7,565 bases of DNA from an uncultured Prevotellaceae bacterium (lineage in GTDB: Bacteria; Bacteroidota; Bacteroidia; Bacteroidales; Bacteroidaceae), in assembly GCA_902477365.1 (NCBI GenBank), contig CABSGW010000126.1, positions 1-7,565 of the forward strand. Direction: 5' to 3'. The notes under the pieces are model-generated. The model did no database searches. It was not told the DNA's origin and saw only the letters and a program-made list of their open reading frames with translations. Made by a program: the position numbers and the translations under genes. Every line of letters starts with the position of its first letter. Within the stretch, counting starts at the first letter, position 1. Of the stretch, positions 1 to 5,810 are shown one piece after another.

Positions 1-318
1 ATCTAAAGAAAGTTCCCGACGGTAGTTGGTGCAAGTTTCCGGCGTATCGAACTCGAAAAACAAGTCGCCCATATTCTGGTATGCCCCACGCCGGGTCGTA
101 CTGCCGGCCCACAACGTCTTGTCGTTGAACTGCAACTGTTCCTTGGCCACACCCCCGAAGAACATAGCCCCGATTCCCCCGTTACCGACCGGCAAGGCCG
201 ATGTCATCCACACCTTGGCCGGCTCGTCATACCACAGTTTCATCGGCACGCGTTCCGCATCCGCCGCCACTGCGTACAAGCAAGCGGCCAGACCTAAAAA
301 GCATTTTCCCACTCTCAT
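1..318 (-). CDS. GH95 family alpha-L-fucosidase, N-terminal fragment (partial)
   Basis: Translating the minus strand from the ATG at 318-316 gives 106 codons that stay open to the window edge. Residues 1 to about 20 form a secretion signal (MRVGKCFLGLAACLYAVAA). It could be a signal peptidase I type or, through LAAC at 10-13, a lipoprotein signal. The mature start has the hallmark of the GH95 N-terminal domain: LWYDEPAKVW, then ALPVGNGGIGAMFFGGV, then LQFNDKTLWAG, then GAYQNMGDLFFEF. GH95 enzymes release fucose from host or plant glycans, normally in the periplasm or at the surface of Bacteroidales. The family is about 750-800 residues, so roughly 85% is missing here. The gene lies downstream of tatC on the same strand but behind a terminator and with its own candidate promoter, so it is probably a separate transcription unit, perhaps part of a polysaccharide utilization locus outside the window. 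Confidence 0.88.
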   Translation of the reverse strand, partial: MRVGKCFLGLAACLYAVAADAERVPMKLWYDEPAKVWMTSALPVGNGGIGAMFFGGVAKEQLQFNDKTLWAGSTTRRGAYQNMGDLFFEFDTPETCTNYRRELSLD

Positions 319-364
319 TTTCGTGTTTCTTTTCTTTTGTTCTTATATCTAATGTAATGAAGTG

Positions 365-372
365 CAAAATTA
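365..372 (-). promoter_or_regulatory. Candidate Bacteroidetes promoter (-7 box) for the GH95 gene
   Basis: Read on the minus strand the box is TAATTTTG, matching the TAnnTTTG consensus of the Bacteroidetes housekeeping sigma factor. It ends about 46 nt before the GH95 ATG at 318. The matching -33 TTG is not at the ideal distance: the nearest is about 24 nt upstream, and a weaker CTG lies at 18. The call rests mainly on the -7 box and its position after the preceding terminator. Confidence 0.4.
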
Positions 373-408
373 ACGATTCCATACTTCACACAGTAGAACA
401 AACCCGTC

Positions 409-436
409 AAAAAATAGGAGAATATCGATAATCTCC
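409..436 (-). terminator. Rho-independent terminator of the CXXX/Tat operon
   Basis: On the minus strand, 22 nt past the tatC stop, the near-perfect palindrome GGAGATTATCGATATTCTCC (one mismatched pair) is followed by TATTTTTT. The stem is GGAGA/TCTCC extended through one T-T mismatch. This fits an intrinsic terminator closing the operon that runs from about 5237 down to 458, and it separates that operon from the GH95 gene. Confidence 0.65.
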
Positions 437-457
437 ACACAATAAGAGAAACTGACC

Positions 458-1267
458 TCATGCTTTTTTCGGCTTTTCCACCCTCCTTATTATCCAAATA
501 CTAATCTCATACAATAAATAAAGCGGTATCGCGACCAGTACTAACGTCAGAATGTCCGGCGGGGTTATTACGGCTGATATAATCAATATCGCCAAAAAAG
601 CATGACGGCGATAAGTTGACAGCATACGGGAATTCACGATTCCCATTTTAGCCAAAAAGAAAGCAATGACCGGAAGTTGAAACACCACTCCCATCAGCAA
701 CGAAAGCGTGACAAACGTGGAAATATAAGAATCCAGAGTAATCGTACTACGCACGCTTTCCGCCACGCTGTAAGTCCCCAAAAAACGGAAAGAAACCGGG
801 AACAATACATAATAGCTCATCAATATCCCTATGATGAAAAGTGAATATACCACGGATACGACCTGCACGGAATACTTCTTCTCATTCTCATACAAAGCCG
901 GAGAAACGAAACGGAACAGTTCGTACACGATATAAGGAGAAGCCCCCAATAAACCGAGATAAATAGCTGTTGTCACATGCGTCATAAACTGGCTGGAAAG
1001 CTCTGTGGCAATCAAATCCACATGGAATTCCTCAAAATGGAAACCACCACCACAATACCTTATGACCCTTTCTATCCAACGATAAGTAACAAAATCCCAC
1101 TCGCTCGGTGCCAAAAGCAATTTGAATGTTTCTTCCTTAAAGCAAAAGACAAATAGAGCCACGCAGGCCGCCAATCCACATACGCGGAACAGCATCCTGC
1201 GCAGCACTTCCAAATGCCCACCGAAAGTAAGCAATTCACTTCCTTTCTTGCTTTTGGATATTTTCAT
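458..1267 (-). CDS. tatC: Sec-independent protein translocase TatC
   Basis: A 269-residue polytopic membrane protein. TatC is the twin-arginine receptor and core of the Tat translocon, which moves folded proteins across the inner membrane. Family signatures are visible: an N-terminal FGGHLEVLRRML (residues 15-26) matching the conserved HLxELR, the central stretch ELSSQFMTHVTTAIYLG and SPYIVYELFRFVSPALYENEKK, a later FQLPV, and ITPPD (234-238) before the last membrane segments. Length is normal for the family. An upstream in-frame ATG at 1357 would add 30 very basic residues inside tatA, so I chose the ATG at 1267, which puts the HLEVLR motif in its usual place. The start overlaps the end of tatA by 32 nt. 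The same operon encodes two proteins with twin-arginine signals, so this is probably a dedicated translocon for them. No tatB is present, which is typical of minimal TatAC systems. Confidence 0.95.
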   Translation of the reverse strand: MKISKSKKGSELLTFGGHLEVLRRMLFRVCGLAACVALFVFCFKEETFKLLLAPSEWDFVTYRWIERVIRYCGGGFHFEEFHVDLIATELSSQFMTHVTTAIYLGLLGASPYIVYELFRFVSPALYENEKKYSVQVVSVVYSLFIIGILMSYYVLFPVSFRFLGTYSVAESVRSTITLDSYISTFVTLSLLMGVVFQLPVIAFFLAKMGIVNSRMLSTYRRHAFLAILIISAVITPPDILTLVLVAIPLYLLYEISIWIIRRVEKPKKA

Positions 1268-1502
1268 CGTTCTGTATTTCTTTTTGCGTTTTGTCCTCCT
1301 TCCCTGTACCCATCGTTTCACATTTTTCTTCTTTATCCGGATTTTCTGTCGGGTCAATGTCCTTCATTCCTTCCTTAAACTGTTTCACCCCTTGTCCGAG
1401 GCCACGCATCATCTCCGGAAGCTTCTTCCCTCCGAAAAGCAACAAAGCAATGCCACTGATAAGGAGTAATTCGCTCGTCCCAATAAACAAAAATTGTATC
1501 AT
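1236..1502 (-). CDS. tatA: Twin-arginine translocase subunit TatA (TatA/E type)
   Basis: An 88-residue protein with the TatA plan: one short N-terminal membrane helix (about residues 3-23, with SELLLISGIALLLFGG), the hinge FGGKKLPE (23-30), an amphipathic helix (MMRGLGQGVKQFKEGMKD), then a charged hydrophilic tail rich in K, E and D. TatA oligomers form the variable part of the Tat pore or weaken the membrane during transport. The ATG overlaps the stop of the upstream 94-aa gene by 4 nt (ATGA), indicating translational coupling. The 3' end overlaps tatC by 32 nt. With no separate tatB, this protein probably serves both roles. Confidence 0.95.
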   Translation of the reverse strand: MIQFLFIGTSELLLISGIALLLFGGKKLPEMMRGLGQGVKQFKEGMKDIDPTENPDKEEKCETMGTGKEDKTQKEIQNDENIQKQERK

Positions 1503-1783
1503 TCCGTCTTTCCTCCGACCAAATAGATTTCACATGTGTCGAAATTGATTTCCCAATTTCCACCTTCCCCACTCTCCCATTGATACTTCCGAGCCATGCG
1601 ATCCCACCAACCTTGAAACTTTGTACCCGTCTCGCCAAGGTCTTTTACCAATTTCTCATACAAAGCTTCATTTTCAGCCGTCACAATCTTTGCCAACTCA
1701 TTCAGTCCGTTACGACGCTCGAAAAGCCTCTGAATCTCATTCTTTTCTTCGACAGTGACCTGTCCTATCATTCGTTTTACCAT
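1499..1783 (-). CDS. CXXX repeat peptide modification system small protein
   Basis: A 94-residue soluble protein without Cys-rich segments, membrane helices or a signal. The N-terminal half is predicted helical and charged (VEEKNEIQRLFERRNGLNEL). The C-terminal half has an aromatic cluster (FQGWWDRMARKYQW, about residues 56-69) and ends in NWEINFDTCEIYLVGG. From memory this matches the database family called CXXX repeat peptide modification system protein, found next to the radical SAM enzyme and the maturase. Its biochemical role is unknown; precursor binding or an accessory role is inference. Its start overlaps the maturase stop by 7 nt and its stop overlaps the tatA start by 4 nt, so all three are probably translated in fixed ratio. 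An alternative start at residue 5 (1771) is possible. Confidence 0.8.
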   Translation of the reverse strand: MVKRMIGQVTVEEKNEIQRLFERRNGLNELAKIVTAENEALYEKLVKDLGETGTKFQGWWDRMARKYQWESGEGGNWEINFDTCEIYLVGGKTE

Positions 1784-2724
1784 TTTCTTCTTACTTCAAA
1801 AGGGTCTAAATAATCTATTTTCTCTATTTCTTTTTGTCCGGACAGGAACGAACCGTGCTTCCTCATCCGGTTCAGCAACACACGGGAGGCATTCCGCTCC
1901 AAATGTGCTGTCACACACTGTTCATGACCGGGCGTATTCACCTCCCGAGTCGTTTTCCGGTTGAGCCACACACAACGTTTACATTGGTAAGCATCACAAT
2001 GGCGGCACAAAGGGGCATGGTCCAAACGGTAAAGTTGCGGATTCCGGATGTCCAACCCTTCAGACAAGCTACCGATGGCATAACCGTCTTCGTCCAGATA
2101 AAAAGCCGGGCATACATAGAACTTTCCATCCGGTGCCAGTGTCACATTCGTCTCGCCGGCACCGCAACTGTTCATTTTGTCCAACATCATACGGTCGGTC
2201 AACACGTTCAACTGCGGTGTACGTCCCGACAAATAAAACCCTTCCATCTTCTCCATCCAAGCTTCGAGCACCTTTTCATAAGTCCCGAAATCTTCTTCTG
2301 TAAACGTTTCCACATTGGTCAGCACGACATTCAACCGGTCTACACGTCCCATCACCACCGCCACTTTTTCATGACAGGCAAAAAGTTCGGCCTTGGATAC
2401 GCGCAACACGTAGGATACTCCCGGACGGAATGCAAAACCGTCCGTGCCCTCCAATCCGTCGAACACCACTACATCTGCCTCCGTGCAATCCCTATCCGAC
2501 GGTTGGATTTTGCTATGGTCAATACTTTCTACCGCTTCACGATAAGCTTGCGGCAAATCAAGATCCGGATAGACAAACTGAATGGTCAGATTCTCTTTCA
2601 TGGCAAAGCGTATCCCGTCACGCAACACCTCCAAAGGCATCAAACGCGCTTCCTTCCGCAAATTCCCGTAGTGGCAATAAGACGTAGCCGTCTCATCCAA
2701 AAGTATAATCAAATATTGCAACAT
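1777..2724 (-). CDS. CXXX repeat peptide maturase (SPASM-like, lacks radical SAM CxxxCxxC)
   Basis: A 315-residue protein. The C-terminal half has a SPASM-type Cys pattern: C187-GAGETNVTLAPDGKFYV-C205, then C240-RH-C243-DAYQ-C248-KR-C251, then C270. This resembles the auxiliary 4Fe-4S-binding domain of peptide-modifying radical SAM enzymes. The N-terminal half (LIILLDETATSYCHY, then MPLEVLRDGIRFAMKENLTIQFVYPD) reads like a worn radical SAM barrel but has only C17 where CxxxCxxC should be, so it should not bind the SAM-cleaving cluster. From memory it matches the family CXXX repeat peptide maturase. It starts 3 nt after the stop of the true radical SAM enzyme. I infer a partner or substrate-handling subunit; direct catalysis is not shown. 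Confidence 0.82.
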   Translation of the reverse strand: MLQYLIILLDETATSYCHYGNLRKEARLMPLEVLRDGIRFAMKENLTIQFVYPDLDLPQAYREAVESIDHSKIQPSDRDCTEADVVVFDGLEGTDGFAFRPGVSYVLRVSKAELFACHEKVAVVMGRVDRLNVVLTNVETFTEEDFGTYEKVLEAWMEKMEGFYLSGRTPQLNVLTDRMMLDKMNSCGAGETNVTLAPDGKFYVCPAFYLDEDGYAIGSLSEGLDIRNPQLYRLDHAPLCRHCDAYQCKRCVWLNRKTTREVNTPGHEQCVTAHLERNASRVLLNRMRKHGSFLSGQKEIEKIDYLDPFEVRRKW

Positions 2725-2727
2725 CGT

Positions 2728-3948
2728 TCAACATGTTTTTTCGTCCAACTTCGGCCGGTTCGCTTCAAAAGCCTCGCGCTCCCTTTCCATTTCCAATTTG
2801 CGGTACAGTTTGTTCCAATAGTAATTATTGGCATGCACACGCGCCTTGTGCATTTTGCAAATGGCCGTGGCACGTTGGTAAATGGTCGGCGTATCGGCAG
2901 CGTCATAATTTTCACCTTGGCACCAGGCGCAACCTTCGGCCACTTCGCAATCGATACATTCCTGCGTGCTTTGCGTACAGCGGTCCAATGTAAGAAAAGG
3001 GCGCAACTTGTTTTTGTCTATCCCGTCGCGGATGTTCCCGATAATCCAAGCCTTCTTGTTGCGCAAGGAATACTGCGCGAAGCGCGTGCAAGGATAAAAG
3101 TTGCCCGCCGCATCGATAGACAACATCATGCCCGCACCACACCAATTCTGGTTATGAAGCCTGCAATCCATCGGCTTACCCAAATGTTCGGAAAAGAACG
3201 AACAAGCGTAGTCTTCATACCACCTTCCGTCGATGATAGCGTCCGCCAACTCCATAAGTTGCTCTTCAAACAACCGGTCGTCACCCTCCTGCCACACGTC
3301 CTCGAACACACAGTTAATGTTCACCTCATGAATGCCCAGACTATACAAATGCAACACGCTCTCTTTTATATAAGGTATGTCCGCGCTGCTGATGGTCACT
3401 TTCGTACCGGCATCTGGGAACTGTTCCAACCAAAGCGGAATGTTACGCACCACGTCACGGTAAGAACCACGTTCCTCCCCCTCGCCTTTCCAAATGCGAT
3501 TCAGGTCATGTTTCTTTTCCGTCCCGTCTATGGTGATGCCGATGCTCAAATGGTCGTGGTTCTTTGAGATGAACTGCTGCACCTTTTCCGAATCATAATT
3601 GATGCCGTTGGTCGAAAACGAGAAACGGTAAGAATCAAACCAATGGTGGTCCAACCGGAACATTTCCTCTTTCAAGTAATCGCATATCTGGTCGATGAGG
3701 TCTATCTCCAGAAACGGTTCCCCGCCGATAAAGTCCCACACCACGCTTTCTTCTCCCATGTCATCCTCTCGGTCGAGGATGTAGTCAATGGCTTGCTTTG
3801 CCACCTCCCAAGACATCTTCTCCTTGGAATTCTTGCCCACAAGGTAACAATATTTGCAAGCTAACTGGCAGTCCTTGGTAACAATAAAAGTGATGGATTT
3901 GGCCCTCCCTCTTTGCCATTGCGAAAAACTTTTTTTTATCGTTTTCAT
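2728..3948 (-). CDS. Radical SAM/SPASM peptide maturase for CXXX-repeat targets
   Basis: A 406-residue radical SAM enzyme. C27-QLA-C31-KY-C34 is the classic CxxxCxxC that binds the SAM-cleaving 4Fe-4S cluster, followed by GGEP at 75-78 (SAM binding) and STNG at 112-115. The C-terminal SPASM domain has C270 and C287 (GNFYPC), then C331-ID-C334-EVAEG-C340-AW-C343 and C364, giving ligands for auxiliary clusters as in enzymes that form thioether or C-C crosslinks in ribosomal peptides. An extra Cys is the very last residue. Placement directly after the 203-aa Cys-repeat precursor (15 nt gap) identifies the likely substrate. From memory this is the radical peptide maturase, CXXX-repeat target family. 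The exact modification is unknown; a Cys-based thioether is an inference. It should act in the cytoplasm before Tat export. Confidence 0.93.
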   Translation of the reverse strand: MKTIKKSFSQWQRGRAKSITFIVTKDCQLACKYCYLVGKNSKEKMSWEVAKQAIDYILDREDDMGEESVVWDFIGGEPFLEIDLIDQICDYLKEEMFRLDHHWFDSYRFSFSTNGINYDSEKVQQFISKNHDHLSIGITIDGTEKKHDLNRIWKGEGEERGSYRDVVRNIPLWLEQFPDAGTKVTISSADIPYIKESVLHLYSLGIHEVNINCVFEDVWQEGDDRLFEEQLMELADAIIDGRWYEDYACSFFSEHLGKPMDCRLHNQNWCGAGMMLSIDAAGNFYPCTRFAQYSLRNKKAWIIGNIRDGIDKNKLRPFLTLDRCTQSTQECIDCEVAEGCAWCQGENYDAADTPTIYQRATAICKMHKARVHANNYYWNKLYRKLEMEREREAFEANRPKLDEKTC

Positions 3949-3963
3949 AATTTTAAAGCGTAT

Positions 3964-4575
3964 TTACAACTTGTTTGACAAAGAGCCCCTACAAGTCGTT
4001 TGACAATTTGTGCTGCAATAATCATGGCAGCTTCTTACACATCCATTGGTACAGGTGCTAGTGCATGTCGTTGTACAATTTAATGAACACTCTTTTACAC
4101 ACACTCCAAAGCACCCATCTTTGCAAGCACCTTTACAGCCTTCTTTACAACCATTGGAACAGGAACCCGTACAAGAATATGTACACGACCCAGAACATCC
4201 TTTACTACATGTTCCGCTGCAACCTACGTCACAGCTACCGCTACAATTACCTCCACAACCGTTTTGGCAAGTACTCGCACACCCCAATGAACATTCTGTC
4301 GTGCAACTACCAGAACAAGATTCTGTACAGCCACCTGAACAATCAGTACAGCCACCATCACCGGAAGAAGTGTTACGACATGTATCATTACAGGAATCTC
4401 CACAAGTTCCTTGGCAACTATCTTTACAACTATTCGTACAGTGCTCACATCCACCTAAAGGCTCATCTGAAGAGCAACTCTGAAATAAAGGTACAATTGT
4501 TGGCGCAGTCAGAAAAGGTAATATCATTTTGACTGTTCTTTTAAAAAACCTACGCCTATCGATAAGATTATCCAT
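3964..4575 (-). CDS. CXXX-repeat Cys-rich precursor with Tat signal, long form
   Basis: A 203-residue putative modification target. Residues 6-13 (DRRRFFKR) are a twin-arginine motif, followed by a hydrophobic stretch (about 17-31) and LFQSC, where C34 could be a lipoprotein cysteine followed by SSDE. After this come two Cys arrays. Array one has a CxxC (43, 46) and then Cys at 46-66, every fourth residue (six Cys). After a ten-residue break (67-75) array two has a CxxC (76, 79) and Cys at every fourth position from 79 to 195, thirty in unbroken register. Residues between Cys are mainly G, S, T, N, D and K, and the one before Cys is usually S, G or T. Total Cys is 39. Its ATG overlaps the upstream 110-aa gene by 8 nt. 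It is probably exported by the TatAC of the same operon and anchored to a membrane. Confidence 0.9.
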   Translation of the reverse strand: MDNLIDRRRFFKRTVKMILPFLTAPTIVPLFQSCSSDEPLGGCEHCTNSCKDSCQGTCGDSCNDTCRNTSSGDGGCTDCSGGCTESCSGSCTTECSLGCASTCQNGCGGNCSGSCDVGCSGTCSKGCSGSCTYSCTGSCSNGCKEGCKGACKDGCFGVCVKECSLNCTTTCTSTCTNGCVRSCHDYCSTNCQTTCRGSLSNKL

Positions 4576-4900
4576 TTCTTAATTCGGCTTCTTCTATGTT
4601 ATTCAAATCAATGGTGACATCCTTATAATCAAATGGGGCATCGCAAAAGCATCTAACAGCTATCTTGCCATAACTGTTGATACCATTAGCCCAATTGTCC
4701 AATAATGCCTTAACTTCCTCATCAGAAGAAACTAAAACACTTAAAACAAGTAGGGTAGAATACGAAGTGTGACCTATCGATATTGGGATTTTAAAATGTA
4801 AACATACACATTTGTTGTGCAAATTACATTCCTGAAATAGCCATTCTTTAGAGAAAATACTTTTCATAGATCTTGCTTCTTTATTCCAAGAAATAACCAT
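4568..4900 (-). CDS. Unrecognised 110-aa protein of the CXXX operon
   Basis: I do not recognise this family. The longest frame extends to 5104, but its upstream part only shadows the first precursor in another frame, so I chose the ATG at 4900, 25 nt after that gene's stop. The ATG at 4867 (residue 12) is an alternative. The 110-aa product has no clear signal peptide. It has five Cys: C25, C31 and C33 in ECNLHNKCVC, and C84 and C86 in RCFC. It also has a hydrophobic strand-like stretch (STLLVLSVLVSS, 48-59), then a helix ending in LLDNWANGI and an acidic C-terminus. Its stop overlaps the start of the 203-aa precursor by 8 nt, so it is translationally coupled to that gene. Lying between two precursors, it could be an immunity, chaperone or metal-binding accessory protein, but nothing in the sequence decides this. 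Confidence 0.72.
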   Translation of the reverse strand: MVISWNKEARSMKSIFSKEWLFQECNLHNKCVCLHFKIPISIGHTSYSTLLVLSVLVSSDEEVKALLDNWANGINSYGKIAVRCFCDAPFDYKDVTIDLNNIEEAELRNG

Positions 4901-4925
4901 AGTCTGCTTATTTGTGGCTATTTGT

Positions 4926-5237
4926 TCAATAGCTACTACCATACATACAGCCACCGTTGCATGAACTTTGACAACTACCCTTGCATGAACCCGAGCATGT
5001 TCCAGCGCAGCTATGTGTACAGCCGTAAGAACACACTCGTCCACAGCCTCCCTTACAACCGCCACTACATCCAAAATCACAGCCATATTCAATTTCTTCT
5101 TCATGGCTTACAGTATGACCGAGCAATGGTGTAGAGGACAAGACCATAGCACCCAAAATAGGCAATGCTCCTCGTGCAGCTTTTTTGAAGAAATCACGTC
5201 TCGACTGTAGTTCCTCACTTTTGTTTTCCGTATCCAT
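4926..5237 (-). CDS. CXXX-repeat Cys-rich precursor with Tat signal, short form
   Basis: A 103-residue putative modification target and first gene of the operon. SRRDFFKKAA (residues 12-21) is a textbook twin-arginine motif, followed by a hydrophobic h-region (about 24-39, ALPILGAMVLSSTPLL). There is no lipobox, so cleavage by signal peptidase I or retention as an anchor is expected. After an acidic spacer (HEEEIEYG), Cys occurs at every fourth residue from 53 to 97, twelve in unbroken register, with G, S, K and T between. The protein ends five residues later with SSY. An in-frame ATG at 5255 would add MKCLCV; I prefer 5237 because it gives a normal-length n-region before the RR. It shares the Cys period with the 203-aa precursor but is shorter and apparently lacks its lipid anchor, so the two mature products may end in different places. 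Confidence 0.85.
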   Translation of the reverse strand: MDTENKSEELQSRRDFFKKAARGALPILGAMVLSSTPLLGHTVSHEEEIEYGCDFGCSGGCKGGCGRVCSYGCTHSCAGTCSGSCKGSCQSSCNGGCMYGSSY

Positions 5238-5284
5238 AACGCATAAACATTTCATGCCTATAGAACTTCCCCAAGATTCGGCAG

Positions 5285-5389
5285 GTTTATAAAAAAGAAA
5301 GACGTGGGAGTCTGTACTTCTCGCTCATCCCACAGTCAGGCCTTCGCATTGCCCCTCTCAAAGGATGAGCAACGCAGCCAGCCCACGTC
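5285..5389 (-). terminator. Nested-stem hairpin with U-run just upstream of the first precursor gene
   Basis: On the minus strand an outer 8-bp stem (GACGTGGG at 5389-5382 with CCCACGTC at 5308-5301) encloses an inner perfect 8-bp stem (GCTCATCC at 5370-5363 with GGATGAGC at 5330-5323). The outer stem is followed at once by CTTTCTTTTTT. This resembles an intrinsic terminator with an unusually large, structured loop. It may end a free-standing ncRNA or act as an attenuator before the precursor gene that begins at 5237. The plus strand has no T-run after the structure, which supports minus-strand function. Confidence 0.45.
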
Positions 5390-5398
5390 CGGATGATA

Positions 5399-5560
5399 TT
5401 ATGCAAAGTACGGGCTGCCCCCGAAAGGCAGTCCCGACAAGGTATAATACACCTCACGTGGACGTCCCCGTCGCCGTTTCTTCCTTGAGAGTTCAAAGTT
5501 GCGAAGTTTGACTATAGAAGAAAACGTCCGTAAACGTCCTTTACCATCAAAAACGGACAT
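5399..5560 (-). CDS. Possible 53-aa small ORF with AT-hook-like core
   Basis: An ATG at 5560 is preceded by GGGGAGG at a good ribosome-binding distance and opens 53 codons ending in TAA at 5399. The middle is strongly basic and holds RKKRRRGRPRE (residues 26-36), whose RGRP core resembles an AT-hook DNA-binding motif, followed by VYYTLSGLPFGG. The reading frame runs through the hairpin at 5411-5436, so it may be a chance frame in a structured RNA. I would treat it as a real gene only if codon conservation is shown. Otherwise it could be a leader ORF whose translation affects the downstream structure. Confidence 0.25.
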   Translation of the reverse strand: MSVFDGKGRLRTFSSIVKLRNFELSRKKRRRGRPREVYYTLSGLPFGGSPYFA

Positions 5561-5592
5561 GTACCTCCCCACCGGGCTGGCTGTGTCCGACG

Positions 5593-5623
5593 CAAAGATA
5601 AATCAATTACTCCAAAGCAACAA
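5593..5623 (-). promoter_or_regulatory. Bacteroidetes-type promoter for the leader RNA / CXXX operon
   Basis: On the minus strand a -33 TTG (5623-5621) is separated by exactly 20 nt from TATCTTTG (5600-5593), a full match to the TTG-N19/20-TAnnTTTG pattern of Bacteroidetes housekeeping promoters. An AT-rich stretch lies upstream. Transcription would start near 5586 and run into the structured region and then the precursor gene at 5237. This is the only good promoter-like signal I see upstream of the eight-gene operon. Confidence 0.6.
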
Positions 5624-5771
5624 TTTTTTCAAAATGTTTTTTGTTTTTCAGCTTCCATTTTCCACATGCACGACTGTTTTTCAAGCCATGCAGCCATTGT
5701 CAGCAGAGCATTAACTGCAATTATTTTGCAATCTTTCCCAAAAACATACTCCCTTTCCCGGATATTTTGAC

Positions 5772-5779
5772 TATTTTTG
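5772..5779 (+). promoter_or_regulatory. Candidate promoter -7 box for the macro-domain operon
   Basis: TATTTTTG matches TAnnTTTG and lies 31 nt before the macro-domain ATG at 5811. No clear -33 TTG sits 19-20 nt upstream. A weaker alternative is TTATTTTG at 5721-5728 with a TTG at 5697-5699, 21 nt away. The promoter would be divergent from the one at 5593-5623. Confidence 0.35.
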
Positions 5780-5810
5780 GAGCATTGCAACAAACCATGC
5801 GTAACGAGAC

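Larger units (their letters stand above)
5285..5586 (-). ncRNA. Candidate structured ncRNA or long operon leader
   Basis: The stretch between a good minus-strand promoter (box at 5593-5600) and a U-run (5291-5300) has no convincing protein but strong local structure. A hairpin pairs CGGGACTGCC (5436-5427) with GGCAGCCCG (5419-5411) around a CGGG-containing loop. A short palindrome AGGTGTATTATACCT (5454-5440) lies just upstream, and TATTAT/ATAATA flanking the hairpin could also pair. The nested stems at 5301-5389 follow. A promoter at one end and a terminator at the other is how small RNAs such as the Bacteroidales-1 motif were described, but I cannot confirm membership in any RNA family. The alternative is a roughly 350-nt 5' leader controlling the CXXX operon; no closer promoter is visible upstream of 5237, which supports that view. 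Confidence 0.4.

Noticed and set aside
1834..3567. A 577-codon open frame on the plus strand
   Set aside because: It lies antisense to the radical SAM enzyme and the maturase, both recognised by motifs. The product has no recognisable domain and is rich in R, H and T as expected for the reverse complement of a real gene.
4046..4532. Two plus-strand frames of 145 and 155 codons opposite the long precursor
   Set aside because: They arise from the 12-nt period of the Cys repeat: reversed Cys codons and their neighbours give periodic Q, H, Y and P and no stops. The minus-strand frame has the twin-arginine signal and operon context.
4901..5104. N-terminal extension of the 110-aa gene to an ATG at 5104
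   Set aside because: The extra residues overlap the short precursor in another frame and are a V/A-rich shadow of its Cys repeat. The ATG at 4900 follows that gene's stop properly.
3964..5237. A CRISPR array or tandem DNA repeat suggested by the regular 12-nt periodicity
   Set aside because: The period comes from Cys codons only. Sequence between them varies and there are no identical direct repeats of CRISPR length.
5287..5496. A 69-codon minus-strand frame within the leader
   Set aside because: It runs through the nested stems and up to the U-run, has no ribosome-binding site that I can see and no protein-like pattern. RNA structure explains the region better.
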